Shown here in pieces: positions 27,419-40,542 of a DNA stretch of 64,000 bases (position 1 is the stretch's first letter; each line of letters begins with the position of its first letter). Origin of the DNA: Hyperoplus lanceolatus. Lineage: Eukaryota; Chordata; Actinopteri; Uranoscopiformes; Ammodytidae. Made by a program: the position numbers and the translations under genes. Below the pieces are notes generated by a model. It was not told the origin of the DNA. It searched no databases and worked only from the letters and a program-made list of their open reading frames with translations. The stretch is taken from the NCBI GenBank assembly GCA_026929865.2, contig CM049410.1, positions 19,306,001 through 19,370,000 of the forward strand, written 5' to 3'.

Positions 27419-28076
27419 ATGGAGAAGAAAAGGAACAGAGGTATGATGAAGAATCTACTCATGCTAATGTAGTTAAAGATATCCTAAACTGCATAGAACT
27501 CTTTGTATATTCTATTTGATTGTTTCACTTAATAAGCTTATTAGGTGAACAAGCACACTGCATTTATTCTACTCATAAAGACAGTTTTCTTCTGTCATCA
27601 TTGTAAATATATTCAATTTCTTCTGAAAAGCAGAAACAAGGTTTTACTCAAAGACATCTCGAAGTGCATCTTCACAATCTCACAAAAGTATTCATACCCC
27701 TTAGACCTTTCCACATGGATAAATCACACGTACATTTATTTTATGGGGATTTCATGTAATAAACCAACACAGCATTGCTTATAATTGTGATGTGATGATA
27801 CATAGTTTTAATTTTTTTATATTTAAATAAATAAAAAAAACTGAAAAGTGTGGCTTGTAAAATAAGTTCAAGTGGTATGAATACTTTTGCAACCCACTGT
27901 AGATCATTTGACAACAGTTAGCCAGGCCTGTGTGTGTTAACCATAAGCAAACCTTTACCTATTTTCTGTCACTGTGCTTTTGTGTTGCAGTTATCAAGAA
28001 CTGGACGAGAAAGGACAACGTTTTTTTGTGGAAGTGTCCTGCTCAAAGACCTACTGACTTCAAACTCTTTAAATAA
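27419..28076 (+). CDS. Candidate two-exon 35-aa mini-gene in the palindrome
   Basis: Coding pieces 27419-27440 and 27991-28076 join in frame to 35 residues, starting MEKKRNRVIKNWTRK and ending in TDFKLFK, with the stop overlapping an AATAAA signal (28072-28077). The start has a strong Kozak context (AACCATGG), the donor reads GAG|GTATGA and the acceptor TTTTGTGTTGCAG. Upstream lie a possible noncoding exon ending CAT|GTAAGT at 27011 and CCAAT boxes. A Tc1-like MITE sits in the intron. No homology is recognised; this may be the residue of a longer gene truncated by the rearrangement. Confidence 0.35.
27681..27901. mobile_element. Tc1/mariner-like MITE
   Basis: Left part reads CACAAAAGTATTCATACCCC, right part GAATACTTTTGCAACCCACT; these are inverted and match a well-known fish short element with AAAGTATTC ends. 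It sits in the spacer of the large palindrome, close to the end of the left arm. Confidence 0.6.
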
Positions 28077-28685
28077 AGCCTCACATATTTTCATTCAACG
28101 CTGTGTGCATGTGTATTTATGCATTTTAAAATAATTATAATATAATTGAAGTGTAATAAATGATGAAGCATTTTCAAATAGTAGATACAGTATTATTGAA
28201 GAATGATGGATATTGAGTTATCTAGTAAGCTGCTTTCCCTCTCAAAGGCAGGGTTGCATAATGTGCCCTGTAGAGCAGCTTCTAAGGCATAAGGGTTGAG
28301 AAACATTTGGTTCAAGGCCTTGAAGAAGCGTCCTGCACCTTGGAGGCTCCTGAAGCACCTCGTTCCTGACCTGGAGAAAGTATTATTGTAAAGGGACATG
28401 CACTGGTACAGCAACAATGTTTTTCATAGTAAAAGTAATTTAGTTTATGCTCCTTCCGCCAAGGTAGGCCATCACAGAATATAGATAGAGATTTGAGAGG
28501 TATAATACATTTATTATTTACTGCACACCAATGTTACAAACTGTGACATACAATTTCAAATAGTTACTGTCGTCGTCTGGCACTCTCCACGGGAACACCT
28601 CTAAGTACAATATGTTGTTTGTTAATTGTTTATTGGGCATTTATTGTACATACACTATAAGATTAGCATATGTATTCATAAGTAC

Positions 28686-28830
28686 CTGATCTGCATCCAA
28701 AGTATGAAAATGAGACAACCAGAGGACACTCCTGGACAACACCTTGAAGACTTCCAAGTTGGAGGTCTGGTACAGTGGGCTGAGCTTCAAGATGTCTTTG
28801 AGTAAAACCTTGTTTCTGCTTTTAAGAAGA
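28686..28830 (-). pseudogene. Exon-like piece of a repeat-derived protein
   Basis: On the minus strand a segment between a GCAG acceptor and a CAG|GTACTT donor encodes NKVLLKDILKLSPLYQ and then TSNLEVFKVLS. The LLKDI.KLS...TSNLE pattern resembles a C-terminal motif common in repeat-derived fish proteins of unknown function; that link is from memory and is uncertain. The start of this segment is within the right arm of the palindrome, the rest in the spacer. In the left arm the same frame stops matching after LLKDISK. Confidence 0.35.
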
Positions 28831-31120
28831 AATTGAATATATTTACAATGATGACACAGAAGAAAACTGTCCTTATGAGAAGAATAAATGCAGTCTGCTT
28901 GTTCACCTAATAAGCTTATTAAGTGAAACAATCAAATAGAATATACAGAGAGTTCTATGTAGTTTAGGATATCTTTAACTACATTAGCATGAGTAGATTC
29001 TTCATCATACCTCTGTTCCTTTTCTTCTCCAGGGTTCTTTAACTACTGCAGGGGTAGGTCACATCGTCTGTCTTCCAGGGTCCCGGGTTGAGATGAGAGG
29101 TTCAGGCTCAATGTCGCATTAGCCCTCAACACTAGCATTCACTCTGGCATAGGCTGTCTGTAATGCTGTAATACAGAGATATTCTGTTAGGGTATAATAT
29201 AATTCTTAATTCAGTGGCCATATTTTGTGTGATTGTCATCAAGGTAGCTAGCATGACCTGCTAAAAATAAACATTCGGTAGTAGGCTACTATGATAACAA
29301 CGTTAGCTATGTTAGCTTCAAACACTGGGCCTAGGGCTAAATGTTAGCAACACACACAAGTGAAATACACTGTAGTAGCATAACTAAAGCTAATGAGACA
29401 ATAAAATGTAATGTACAGCTAAGCTGATAAGTGACTTACATGATCGGCAATCAGCACGGGGTCGGTGATGTCTGAAGTAAAGAAAGGCAGCTCCAGCAGG
29501 CATCAGCTAGACATAGTCGCTTTGCAAAGCCAGCAGCCTTCTAGCCAAAGTTACTAAACTCTTCTTTGGAGAAATGGATGCTGCAAATTCTGGAATTGTT
29601 GGTGACTCGTTTATGATTCACCAAAAACGTGGTCCACTGCGGCAAAACAACTCCACGGCAGTTTTAAAAATAATGCATTGAGGTTGAGCTCATTCAGTCG
29701 TGCCGTACCGTCCTCTGTCTCTGGGCGTAAACGGACCCTTGTGAGACTGCGCTCATGTGATTGGCTGAAAACGAGGAAGACATCCGATTGGCTATAGGAA
29801 GTTCCTGGTTGAAAAAAACACATTTGTGAAACCAGCGAAGTCAGGGGAGTCTCATAATTCCACACACAAATACAGACCAATTCACAGATGAATGCAAGGA
29901 AGTTCACAAATTAAAAGCATTTTATAAATTCAAATGTAACAGTTTGTATATATGCAAATGCAAAAAATTTCAAATCTTTTTTAAATTAATATATTTATGG
30001 ATTTATATAACATTTATTTAAAACAATACACATTTGTGTGTGGATCGGAAATGTGTTTGTGAAACGTTTTTCTTATAGATGGATTTATTTTACATTTATA
30101 TATGACGGTTTTCATTTGTGTGTGCATTGAAATGTATTTGTGAGAAGAGAGTCATTTATATATAAATCACAAAATACAAGTGTGAATCCTTCTATGTGCA
30201 TTCATTAATATTGATACTGATTTCATTCCATAGATATATGCATGGTTTGCTTTAACACTACAGGTCCTCTGTTATGTCCCTGGCACAAAGTGTGGCAGCT
30301 GAACTGCTTTTTCTATTTATATGATCAGTGAGTGGAGGTGGATGACATTGCGATTTGAAGGATAATTTCAGTGTAGTATTTGATAACACTGGTTGTGCCC
30401 TGCTGTGTATGTGTCAGAATGCATCATCAATTTGGAGATGCAATTGCACCAAAATCACATACTAACTAAGTTTCGTGTTATTAACCCAGGAATGTTCCCA
30501 ATTCCCTTCAAACAAAAGATAAAAAATATTTCACTTGTCCCAAATATAAACAAGTAAAGAAGGCTCAAGGGCAAAACATACTCCTTTTTTGACCTTCAGA
30601 AAAATCCAAAGTATCATCTCCTCCTCTAGTGTATGTTCTCTCTCTCGCTCATACTGAGAAGCTTTCGCTCTCAGGTCGATAGGATTGCCCCCGCCATGAG
30701 CCATTCATATATGTCAGCCCATTATTGAGCATCCCAGTACACTCATGAGATGATGGGGGCCACACTGGGTCACTGGCTCAAATCTATTACATGAGCTCAC
30801 AAATGAGAGGGTGAATTGATGACCTGCCACTCATAGAGGCAGAGTGCTGCTGTGGTAGACAGGAGAGAGGACCTTACACCGGACAGACTGATACTGTTGT
30901 GTGACCATTATTGATCTTTAAATCACTCATGTATTTCCTGCTTTTGATTATGTTTTTAACATAACCATATATCTCTGAAAATTAACATTTGACCTTTGAT
31001 GTGCTACTAAGGTTGTTGACTGAAAAGTTGCAGGAAAGAGGGTGCAAGAATGATTGATGAAGAGAGGAAGAATAGAAATGCTTAGGTGATTCTTTATAGC
31101 TGCAATAGCATCATCCTTAA

Positions 31121-31414
31121 AGCTATAGTGCGTAACCTCTGTTGCCCCTATGAGGAATTCTGAGAAATTACAATAACACTGTCGGCACCGCTACATGAAG
31201 TAAGCCTTCGGTGAACCCGCCAGGATTTTATACCTTCTGCTGTAAGTCCAGGTATTTTCCTAGCAGAATCAAAAATTTAAACATATCTTAGGTGCTTCTT
31301 GGGATATTTTTGTGCTCCTGCTGTGCAAGTGTCAGGGGGTTTGTAAATGCTCCCATACAGAGAGAGTTTTGTGGAAACCAACAACCCTGTAACCAAAATT
31401 CACGCACTGTAGCT
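31121..31414. mobile_element. TTAA-flanked MITE, copy 1
   Basis: Starts AGCTATAGTGCGTAAC and ends CACGCACTGTAGCT, flanked on both sides by TTAA (31117-31120, 31415-31418). The same family is found in stat5b intron 5. TTAA duplication is typical of piggyBac-type insertion, though TTAA could also be part of the repeat. Confidence 0.7.
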
Positions 31415-31800
31415 TTAAATTCTTGGTTAAAGTCCTTTTTCTCATTCCCTATTGGTGTTATAATGCCAGTTCCCTCCACCCAGCAGACGGTTGTAGCTGG
31501 CCTTGCAGCTGTCCACAGTCCAGCATTACATAACAAGGCTGCATCACAACCCCCATACCAGCCTGTAGCCACTTTGCAGCTTCTCCACCATGGCACTGTC
31601 ACCCCCACTGAGGAAATGACAAGAGGACATGGTTGGGTGCCTGCTTAAAAGTCAGACACACACACAAACACACTACTGTCTTCTACGATTTGCTTGTTGA
31701 GGGGCCAAGTTAATGAGGTAACGCTGTGCTGTAATTGCTCATTTGCGTCCCTATTCCCATGGACCTGCAGCCCCTTTCACTTCTTAAATCTACTCTGGAA

Positions 31801-31845
31801 CACACACACACACACACAAGTAAACACACACACACACACACAAGT

Positions 31846-31884
<39 letters not shown>
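31801..31884. repeat. Interrupted (CA)n microsatellite
   Basis: Three CA runs separated by two identical AAGTAAA interruptions, a small higher-order repeat. Confidence 0.95.
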
Positions 31885-31885
<1 letters not shown>

Positions 31886-34033
31886 CAAAGTGCAGCTGAA
31901 GTGTGGGCGACACGAAGCCTGCAGAATGGCTGACCCAGTATCCCACCATGCTCTGCTCTAACAGCTTGTACCGTTTGGTATTGTATAATGTGCAATGCGT
32001 CTGTCACGGAGGTGCTGAAAATGAGAAACATCAAATGGTACAAGACATATTCCAGGTTATGTGACAGCAATCTTTCACCACTGCACAATGAAGACGTTTA
32101 TGTTGAATATTAAAACCTGTTCTACAAGTTCATCATGTCATCAACAGAGGACTGGAGAGTAGATGTTACAACTGTCACCACACTACGCTCAGTATATAGC
32201 CGAAGGACTTTGTTTACAATGATCTGCCGGCGAGAAGCAGAGGATGTGGAACTGGAGATGTGTTTGGAAAACTGTGATCCATAAAAGTTCCAGCAAAAAG
32301 CTCTTTCAGATAATAATTGTTTCATAGCTGCAGAAGTGTTTTCTATTTTCTTTTCTGCTTTCAATGGATAGTTGAAGGCAGAAGAGGTGGACAGAAAATA
32401 TGGGGAGATAGAGGAGGGAATGACATGCAACACAGGCTGGAATGGAACCAGCAACGTTGCAATCAAATGGCATGCACTGTAACCAGCTTCAATGTAATAG
32501 TTTGTCCATCACTACGGTTGAACTCACTTCCAGAACGATCCCTGTTTCTATTATTTTACAATAAAATGCAATACATGAAGATTTGCTGTACTCTATCACA
32601 CTGTGCCAGCAAAGCACAGTCGGATCAAGGGGTATTCAGAGAAGCAGCCTCTGAAGATTTGTTATCGATCACATTTTGACAGCACAATCCCCCTCCAGCT
32701 TTGCTGTCAGGTTTTGCTCATGAGCCTCACATAGTTGGACTGATAGTTTCGGAGGGAAAGGATGGATTTAGGGCTCTGTAGGCAGAGGATACTTGAAGAA
32801 TAAACAAATGTTTTGTGGTTGTTGTTGTGGCTGTTGTTGTAGTACATGCCAAGGAAAAGCCTCAGCATGAAAACAAAGAATTGCACCTACATTTGGATTG
32901 CATTGAGTCATCAACATTCAACCAGTGTCCTTGTCTGTGTCCATATGCATGCTGTTTGTGGGAGGGTGCATTGTGTTTGCCCACATTTACAGTGGACCAA
33001 ACAATAACAGAGAGTTACATGGTGTTGAGAGTGTCAGTTGTTAAGCAAACTGGGTTTTGATATGACAGAATGCTACTCTCCAGTGTGTCACACACCTACA
33101 CGATACGTCTACCTCCACAATGGACTGAATGATGAGATCTGATAGTAACAGATTGCACACTGTGTTGTAAAAATGAGGCATAACATGGTACAACTATGAG
33201 GAACCCCACCACCCAGTCGTCTGTGTTTGAGAAGTTAATTAACCTCCAGTAATGAGGGCACGTTTTAGGGCCGGGCAACCATTACAAATATTCAAATAAA
33301 CTATCTTTTACTGAAATAGCTATATGGAGAAATATACCCTGCACATGCCCCACACATCAGTTTTATGTGAGGCAGAAGTTTTGAAGCACACCAAATTTTG
33401 CACATCATCTGTTTCACCTAGACCTTCTTTTACTGCCTTTACACTTTAAAGTCTCAGTACATTTGACCCTGGCTGCAACCCCATAAAAAAGATTAATCTT
33501 GCATTCAATTTTAACATGCTAAAGACAGAAAGTAGGAATGTTAAAGTAATAACTAAGGCTGAACTTTAACATTATAAATCACCTTGACGCTCACATAGCA
33601 CAGAACACTACAACTCTCTACAATTAATTTATTGGTGTATTATTGTACTGTCCCAGAGTGTACACTGTATTGTAGCAACACTGAGGTAACTGCAGCAATA
33701 GCAACTGTTTTCAGAGATTGTACATTCTCAGACTCCCTTTGTTACTGTGTGAATTGTGACTGAAGAAGCACCCTGCATGTCTCAAGAGTTTAGGACCTCA
33801 GTGAAACCTCTTTTTTTTTTTAAGTTTTTCTAGATTATAATTGCACACCTATCAGTTTTTGACACACAACATGTCCTGGCCTGCATATTCACACTTCACC
33901 CTAGAAGTTACTGGACCACAGTTTGTGACTTTACGCACACATTTGTATGGTATTGACTTGCTTCCCCTTGTGTCACCTTGAGACACATTGAGATGCTTAA
34001 CAAGGAGAATGAAGTGTTTTTTATTTAACCAAC

Positions 34034-34339
34034 CTTCATGATGCCGCAAGGTGTGCTTCCAGATCCCTGACTTCTCTCGGAGGAATTATCACGGCTGCCC
34101 CTCCCGATCCTTGGACTGCTGCTGTGCTCCCTGTACCGTCCATTGGTGTAAACTCCTTCCGCCCCGTAGCCTTGGGCAGCGGCTGACACCTCCAAGTACG
34201 CCCGGGTACCGGTGGGAGTCAACGCGGCCGCATCGCCGGTGATTCCCCCGGCGTTAGTTGCGCCCTGGGCCGAAGGGGCGCCGATGGCAAGATCCAAAAA
34301 ATGTCCCGAGACCGCATCTGAAGCGTGTACCCCTGCCAT
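34034..34339 (-). CDS. Candidate first coding exon of an unrecognised gene
   Basis: An open frame of 102 codons starts at an ATG with a good Kozak context (A at -3, G at +4) and ends at an AAG|GTTGGT splice donor candidate. The peptide begins MAGVHASDAVSGHFLDLAIG and is rich in Gly, Ala and Ser, ending near STPCGIMK; it looks like a disordered N-terminus. It sits in a CpG-rich block with a CCAAT box upstream, so a promoter is plausible. I do not recognise the protein and found no convincing downstream exon in 1-34 kb, so the first intron may be very long or the call may be wrong. Confidence 0.45.
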
Positions 34340-34920
34340 GATCCGCCGGTTCTACAGCAAAGCCCTCCCCTCCACCATGTAAAAACAACAGCCCATTTTC
34401 TCAAAGCAACGGTAGAGTTGTTGACACCCGGTGGTGGCACGACTTCTTCACTGGATCACCACCGCTGGTCCATCATCGGGGCGCACGGCACGGTAGCGTC
34501 CCGGTGAGATTATGAGCAGACGGCTGCGTACCCCGCGAGAGAGAGACCTCCCCTGATTAGCTTGCAGGAGGCGTGTGCTCAGATACACTGAATTTGTCGA
34601 ATTGTGCTGCTGTCTGCCGTGAATGTTTACAGCTTGCACTTTCGTCTCCTTGTTCTCAAAAATCTGTTTGGCTCACCACGTCCGCTTCTCTAGACTCTCC
34701 GCTGCGCGCGTCCTGTGCAGCCTACACTTTTGCACTGCTTGCAAACGGGAGAGCATCTCCTCTCTCATGTATCCGCGGGACAAATTCAAGACCATTAGAG
34801 CGCAATCGCAATAAGCCCCAAAACGCGTGAACCCGCATGCGCGCGTTTCCAATAGGTCCAGCATCTTGCTCGCGCAATCACAGTTGGATTCTTTAGCGTG
34901 CGCGCGCACCATCTCTTTAC
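34040..34920 (-). promoter_or_regulatory. CpG-rich promoter-like region
   Basis: CpG density is clearly higher than in the flanking AT-rich DNA, with clusters such as GCATGCGCGCG and GTGCGCGCGCACC at 34835-34910. An inverted or direct CCAAT element occurs near 34850 (TTTCCAATAGG). This is typical of a vertebrate CpG-island promoter and fits the minus-strand open frame at 34339-34034. Confidence 0.5.
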
Positions 34921-37900
34921 TAGTTAATTAAAACATGTCATTGACAGTTTGTGAGCTCAAGGTCAGATTCTGCTTTTTTATTTAAAAAGATATAAACCTT
35001 AAATTTGATGTGAAGCACCACAAAGGCTTGCCTTTCCGTAAAAGGGAGTTACTCATTGAAGACATTTTTGGAGTATAAAAATATGTTGTAATTTAATTTT
35101 CATATTTTTTCCAAATTGTATTTTGGTGGAAGCATTTTCTTTGATGTGCACATCACACAAGCACCTGGATTAAAAAGCTGAAACAGTAGTGAACATCAGT
35201 TAAAACAGCTTCTATTAATATATCAGCTAAAATATAATGTATTGTAGGAAAGGAAATAGAGAAGCCATCTACAGGTTAGTTAAATAACTCCTGCTGCAAT
35301 CTTACCACCTGCAGGTAACGTGTTTCACAGCAGCAGCAACATTTTAAAAATTCACTTTCTAAACATCTATGACCCAACATTAAAAAAAATAAAAAAAATA
35401 AGGGTTTGACATCATACAAACAAGCTTACATGGCTTACTGCACATGTCCAGAGCCAACTGCTGTACCAATTATACACATTATTTCAATAACACACAAGGT
35501 TGTAGTTTACATATTGAGTCCGAAGTCTGCACGTCCCTTTTTCCATCCCTCTCAAAAAATGTAATTTTGTTAAGACCAACCCTCTCCAAAGTTATCAGGA
35601 GACAGTGATGATCACAGGGTGATCTCTCCTGTTAACAAACCTCTTTATTTTCTAAAAGTTTGATTTTAAACACAGCGACCCCATACCAACCTCTCTCTCT
35701 GTTCTCAACTTATCTTTATGGTCCTCTCTTTTCACTCTGGCTCCTCTCTGCTGGATCATCGGCCCTCTTCTGACCTCTGTCGCTCCCCTGTTGTTGGCTG
35801 TTGGTGCCTGATTCCAGATGTTTTTTGATGTAAAGTTTTGTCCTCTCTCTTTGTTTTTTTGTTTTCTCCTGTCCGTGTGAAGGGTGTGCTTGACTTTTGC
35901 CTCTTGTGTTTGAGTATAGTTGCTTCTCCCAATGTTTTGGGGGACTTTAGATGGATGGAGGTTCCTGTGTGCTGCAAATATTTTAAAATCTCTTGAGGCA
36001 ACTTTGTGATTTGGGATATTGGCCATTATACAAAAATCTTGACTTGACCCGAGCCTGGCTTCAGATCAATTACATCATATGCGCTTGTTTTATCACGGAA
36101 ATTGGTTGCAATCTCGGACAGCAAAAAGAAAATACCCATAATTAAAGTAATTCTTCTTCTATTCTAACTTTAATCCTATTCACCATACACACTGAAGTAC
36201 CTTTATCCTGGAGGTCTGAGAGAACCTAGCTACAATATAACTACACTTAAATCCAAATAGAAATAGAAGAGACAAATAATGATAATGGTGTTACTGAAGC
36301 CTATATTTGCTTATTTTGGAAGACTGGATATAGTTTTCCTGTGCCAAGGGGAATAATAAAGTGTAATACAAAATACACTTTGACGTACACAGTTGACTTT
36401 TCTCTGCAGTTTCACAGAATTACTCTTAGTCAAAGATGAAGACATGTTCTCTCGCCACCCCTCCTCCCATACTCTTAAGTATTGATTTGAAGGCAATCAG
36501 CAGGAGGAAGCAACACAGTGGAGACTGTTAATATTAGCCCTATTCGTTTACAATGGCATTCCGAGGTTAATTGGAAAGACTGTTGACTTGCAACATCTTT
36601 GCATGCAGCTAGGCCAACTTCGGCACCCCCTATTTCATATATGCCATTAAAACTGAGCATCTGCTGACGGCCCCGAGGCCAGGCCAAAATAAACTACAAC
36701 AATGGAGGGTGTTAACATTCAACGTCAGTCAAACTCACATCATCGGACAAGATATGGCCACTAAGCCGGGGTTGACACAATCTCATTTATAACCCACTGA
36801 GGAGGCAAATCCAATCACGGCCAATTTGTATGAGGGGAATGGTGTGCAGCAGAGGGTGCGAGCTCAGCGTCTTGCTTATGAGTGGCAAATATGGCCAGAC
36901 TAATCAGATCCCAAGCAACATCTTCAACATCACGGACAGACTGGATTCTATATGCAGATTATCATGCAAAATGCTGTGAACGATGGTTAAATTCTTCTTC
37001 TGGTAAATAGCAACTCCCACATGACACACAGTGGATCAGTGAACGTGTACGGTATGTAAGCATCAAGATGTGTTTGATCAGTGGGCGGGATATTCTGTTG
37101 AAGTTCAGGTTCTTATTGGAGCGTGCTAATGTGCTTCTACGTGGACATTTTCACAGACCTTGGTGGCGATAAATGGATTAATCTGCTACAGCCAAAACAA
37201 CAGCCTCTCGAATAACATTTACGCCTATGAATGAGTGTGAGTTTAAAACATGTGGGTTGCTGTTGGAGCCACGATACTTCTCAAGGATGGGTAAAGTTGA
37301 CAATGGGGTAAAGGAAGAGTGAAAAAGGGGTTGCAGAAGTAGAGAGTTTGCTGGGAGGCTGACACAGTAAAATGTCTAGGAGGAAAGACTGGATTCATAC
37401 TCATTCTACCCCCCTTTCTTTCCCTGGTCTCCCTCTCTCTCTCTCAGGGTCATGTATTATGCATTCTCAGAAATAATTTAGCAAAAGTTCTGCTTTTAAA
37501 AGCCTTCCCCTGCCTGGCTCAGCTGTCTCACTTTAATGTGAATAGACCTCTGACGGACCTCAGAGTCCAAACACCGGCACAGAGTAACAGTAGTTCACGC
37601 GAGTCCACAAGATGTGTCCACAGTCAGTCAGTCAGTGGGCGATAAGGGGGCTCTCTTATTGATCCACCCACAAACACTGTGTATTCAGCGCACTGCAAAG
37701 CAACTACATTATTCAGTGAAGGGCCAATGAATGAATGACCAGGTCTGGAATTATGATAGGCTATTTTATGTTCATCTGAGGCTTAAGGCGAGACACTGCA
37801 GGTGAATATGGTTAAATTTTCAACTTGCCAGTTGATAGCTAACATTAAATAATGAAATAAAGATGAAGACAGGACATCACTCCAAAGTTACCACTTTTAT

Positions 37901-40382
37901 TAGTTGCCACACATACGTTTCGGGCCAGACGCCCTTCCTCAGTGTGCAATGGCAATTAAGACCATAACATTATAATCCCTCTGTATTAATCTTCAGAATA
38001 GTGCTAAGAATGATTGTGAAAAGTTTAGTTGATGCAAGGTTTTTGCTTGCCGTGGTCTCACCTTAAGAGCAAAAATTAAAAACAGCAAGTGAGAGCGAAC
38101 GTGAAATACAAATTGGCTGTATCAGCACTCACACTGATGCTGAAATGGAAATGTTATTCTAAAAATCTCACGTTTGTTGTTTTCCATTGAGGTTTTGCTA
38201 TAGTTTCCTGTGGCAGGATGTCGGGCCATGGCTGTGTTTAGTATAAGGCACCGCTCCCTCCTTTTCTGCAGAGGCTGTCAGGTTTAGACCAATGGATCTC
38301 CACATCCCTATACCCTCAAGCCCCTAACGGCTATCGCATTGATGACAGGCCGCTATTGATCAAGTTCCCTAATCCCAGCTGGCTACAGGGGAGAGGATGA
38401 GAGGGGTCACCCAGTCAAATGTTCAGGATTTATCACTTTAGAGATTGTTGTAGAAAACTAAGCCATGCTTTTTTCGATTTCTTCCCACCTCGCACCGCTA
38501 TTTCCCATTTACTTCAGCCTATAGCATCAGTTATGGTAGCTTTCAGTGACAGAAAATACATTAAACAGAATGATAGACATAGAGGAAGTTCCTGCTGCTC
38601 ACAGTCGGGGAGGAGAGGGCGTGTGTCATCCTGAGCTTAGCCACCGCACTTCCTGTGTAGCCTACATGATGTGTCCAACAGGAACAGAAACCCCATGTGT
38701 GTAATCCAACTCAAACCATCCTGTTTGAGTGGTGTAGTAGTGTATACAGATATATTATTTATTGACGCACAATCCTTGATACACAAAAAAGGATACCTCC
38801 ACCCACAAAAAAACAAAAGACCAGAGTGGAATCTGCCTTCAAAATTGTTACTGACCGTTTTTTTTTTGTACTAACACTTGGTAAAAATATTAAGCTATTA
38901 CTGTTTCTTGATTCTGCAGAAGATTTTTTTCAAATCGGCTGAGCCGGAAACCAGGCATATATATGTGAAATAGCTTATTTCACATATATAAGACAAATTT
39001 CTCCATTATACATGATGTGACAAGGCCCCAATTTACAGTATGTGGTTAAACAGTTACTGGTTGTCCCCGATATGCCACTCACATTGTTTAACTTAAGCCT
39101 TTCATTATTTTTTGGGAAATGAATGGGTGTATTTTTCTATCAACATAACTTAATGACAAGAGTTAACCATGCAAGGATGAGGGCTGAGATTGAGTCTATG
39201 TAACAGGTCAAAGGCCAGGCTTGCTGTTTTTCGGCTGTGGGAGTGACAATGCATCAGCAGCGCCAGTGATTTAATATAGGTCAGTATAAATGGAGTTGGA
39301 TATCAATAAGGTGAAGACTATACTCTGCAATCTTTACTGTACTCTGTGGGTGAAACATTGCTTTTAGCAGAACAATAGAAGTGCAATTTACTCAATTTAA
39401 TTAAAAAAATAAGGCTACCATATTATATGTAAACCTTTTAACACACTCACTGCACGTTTGAATTGGTTTGAGCTTTTTTGTTTTCAATCAATTACACAGC
39501 TGCTCTTTGCATTAATCACTGTTAATTACTGTGATAACTCCTAGTCAGTCCATGACTCCCTGTCCCCTCTATTGGACTTTACTGACACCTGGTGGAGACA
39601 GGGCATAGATGAGCTACACAAACGTCTTCCTGTACTGTCTAGAAAATTATCACACATAGTGCCAATGGTGCATGACATAGTTTTCAAACAGGGCAGCTCA
39701 CATCAACATATAAACCAGTTGTATTGTTCAGCTTGGTGGAATATCACCATGTCTTTAAAAAAAAAAGGCAAAGGCTTTAATTGACCTGAAGAAAAAAAAT
39801 ATATATAGGCTACAGTATATATATATAAAAACACTTGTCTAAAGTCAGCATTGTTAGTGAATGAATCACTGTCAGTATTTAGATTAAACAATTCAATAGG
39901 CCTAGTATACATGCCCTGAAACCAAGGAGTTCCATGGATACTAATTGAGTAAAAGGATACAATTCAGTGGCATGATAAGGGCCGGACTGGACATTCTCAC
40001 AATATCTAATGGATTAGTGTTTTTAAATCTAATCTTTAAATTTGACTACTCGATTTGTAATGAATCCTGTCTTGTTACCAGGCAACAACCCACCACTGAC
40101 CTCAAGGAGCTCTTTTCATTACATAAAAATCATTGACCTGCTCACATAGTAGCGTATATGTTTAAATAATTCAGTAACGATTGGCACATATTATCTAATC
40201 AACCACAATATATACATTTTTAATGAGGCAGCCAGCTAATTTATTAAAGGTCTAACTTGACAATGAAAATAATTCAAGCTATATGGTCACATTTTATTGA
40301 ATTGCATGCAAATGAGATGTTATGTTCTTATCACTAGAATGACACCAGGTAGGTTATTGGTATTTCTAAGTACAGCTCAAAA

Positions 40383-40542
<160 letters not shown>

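Larger units (their letters stand above)
26194..30237. repeat. Giant inverted repeat (palindrome), arms of about 1.46 kb
   Basis: The left arm 26194-27664 and right arm 28785-30237 are near-identical reverse complements, separated by about 1.1 kb. A 98-residue open frame appears in both arms (26544-26840 plus, 29907-29611 minus) with a single residue changed, which shows the high identity. The arms hold CCAAT boxes and exon-like segments, so the duplicated unit looks like the 5' part of a transcribed gene or element. No clear target duplication was seen at the outer ends. Confidence 0.88.
30238..34033. other. Intergenic or intron of the 34-kb gene
   Basis: Contains the TTAA MITE and an interrupted (CA)n. 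If the frame at 34339-34034 is real, this is its first intron; I could not find the next exon. Confidence 0.45.

Noticed and set aside
32122-32466. 114-codon minus-strand frame considered as a downstream exon of the 34-kb gene
   Set aside because: No acceptor in the right phase and no recognisable protein pattern.
35652-36026. 124-codon minus-strand frame, basic and low complexity
   Set aside because: Lys/Arg/Gln/Asn-rich sequence as expected from a CT-rich strand; no recognisable domain.
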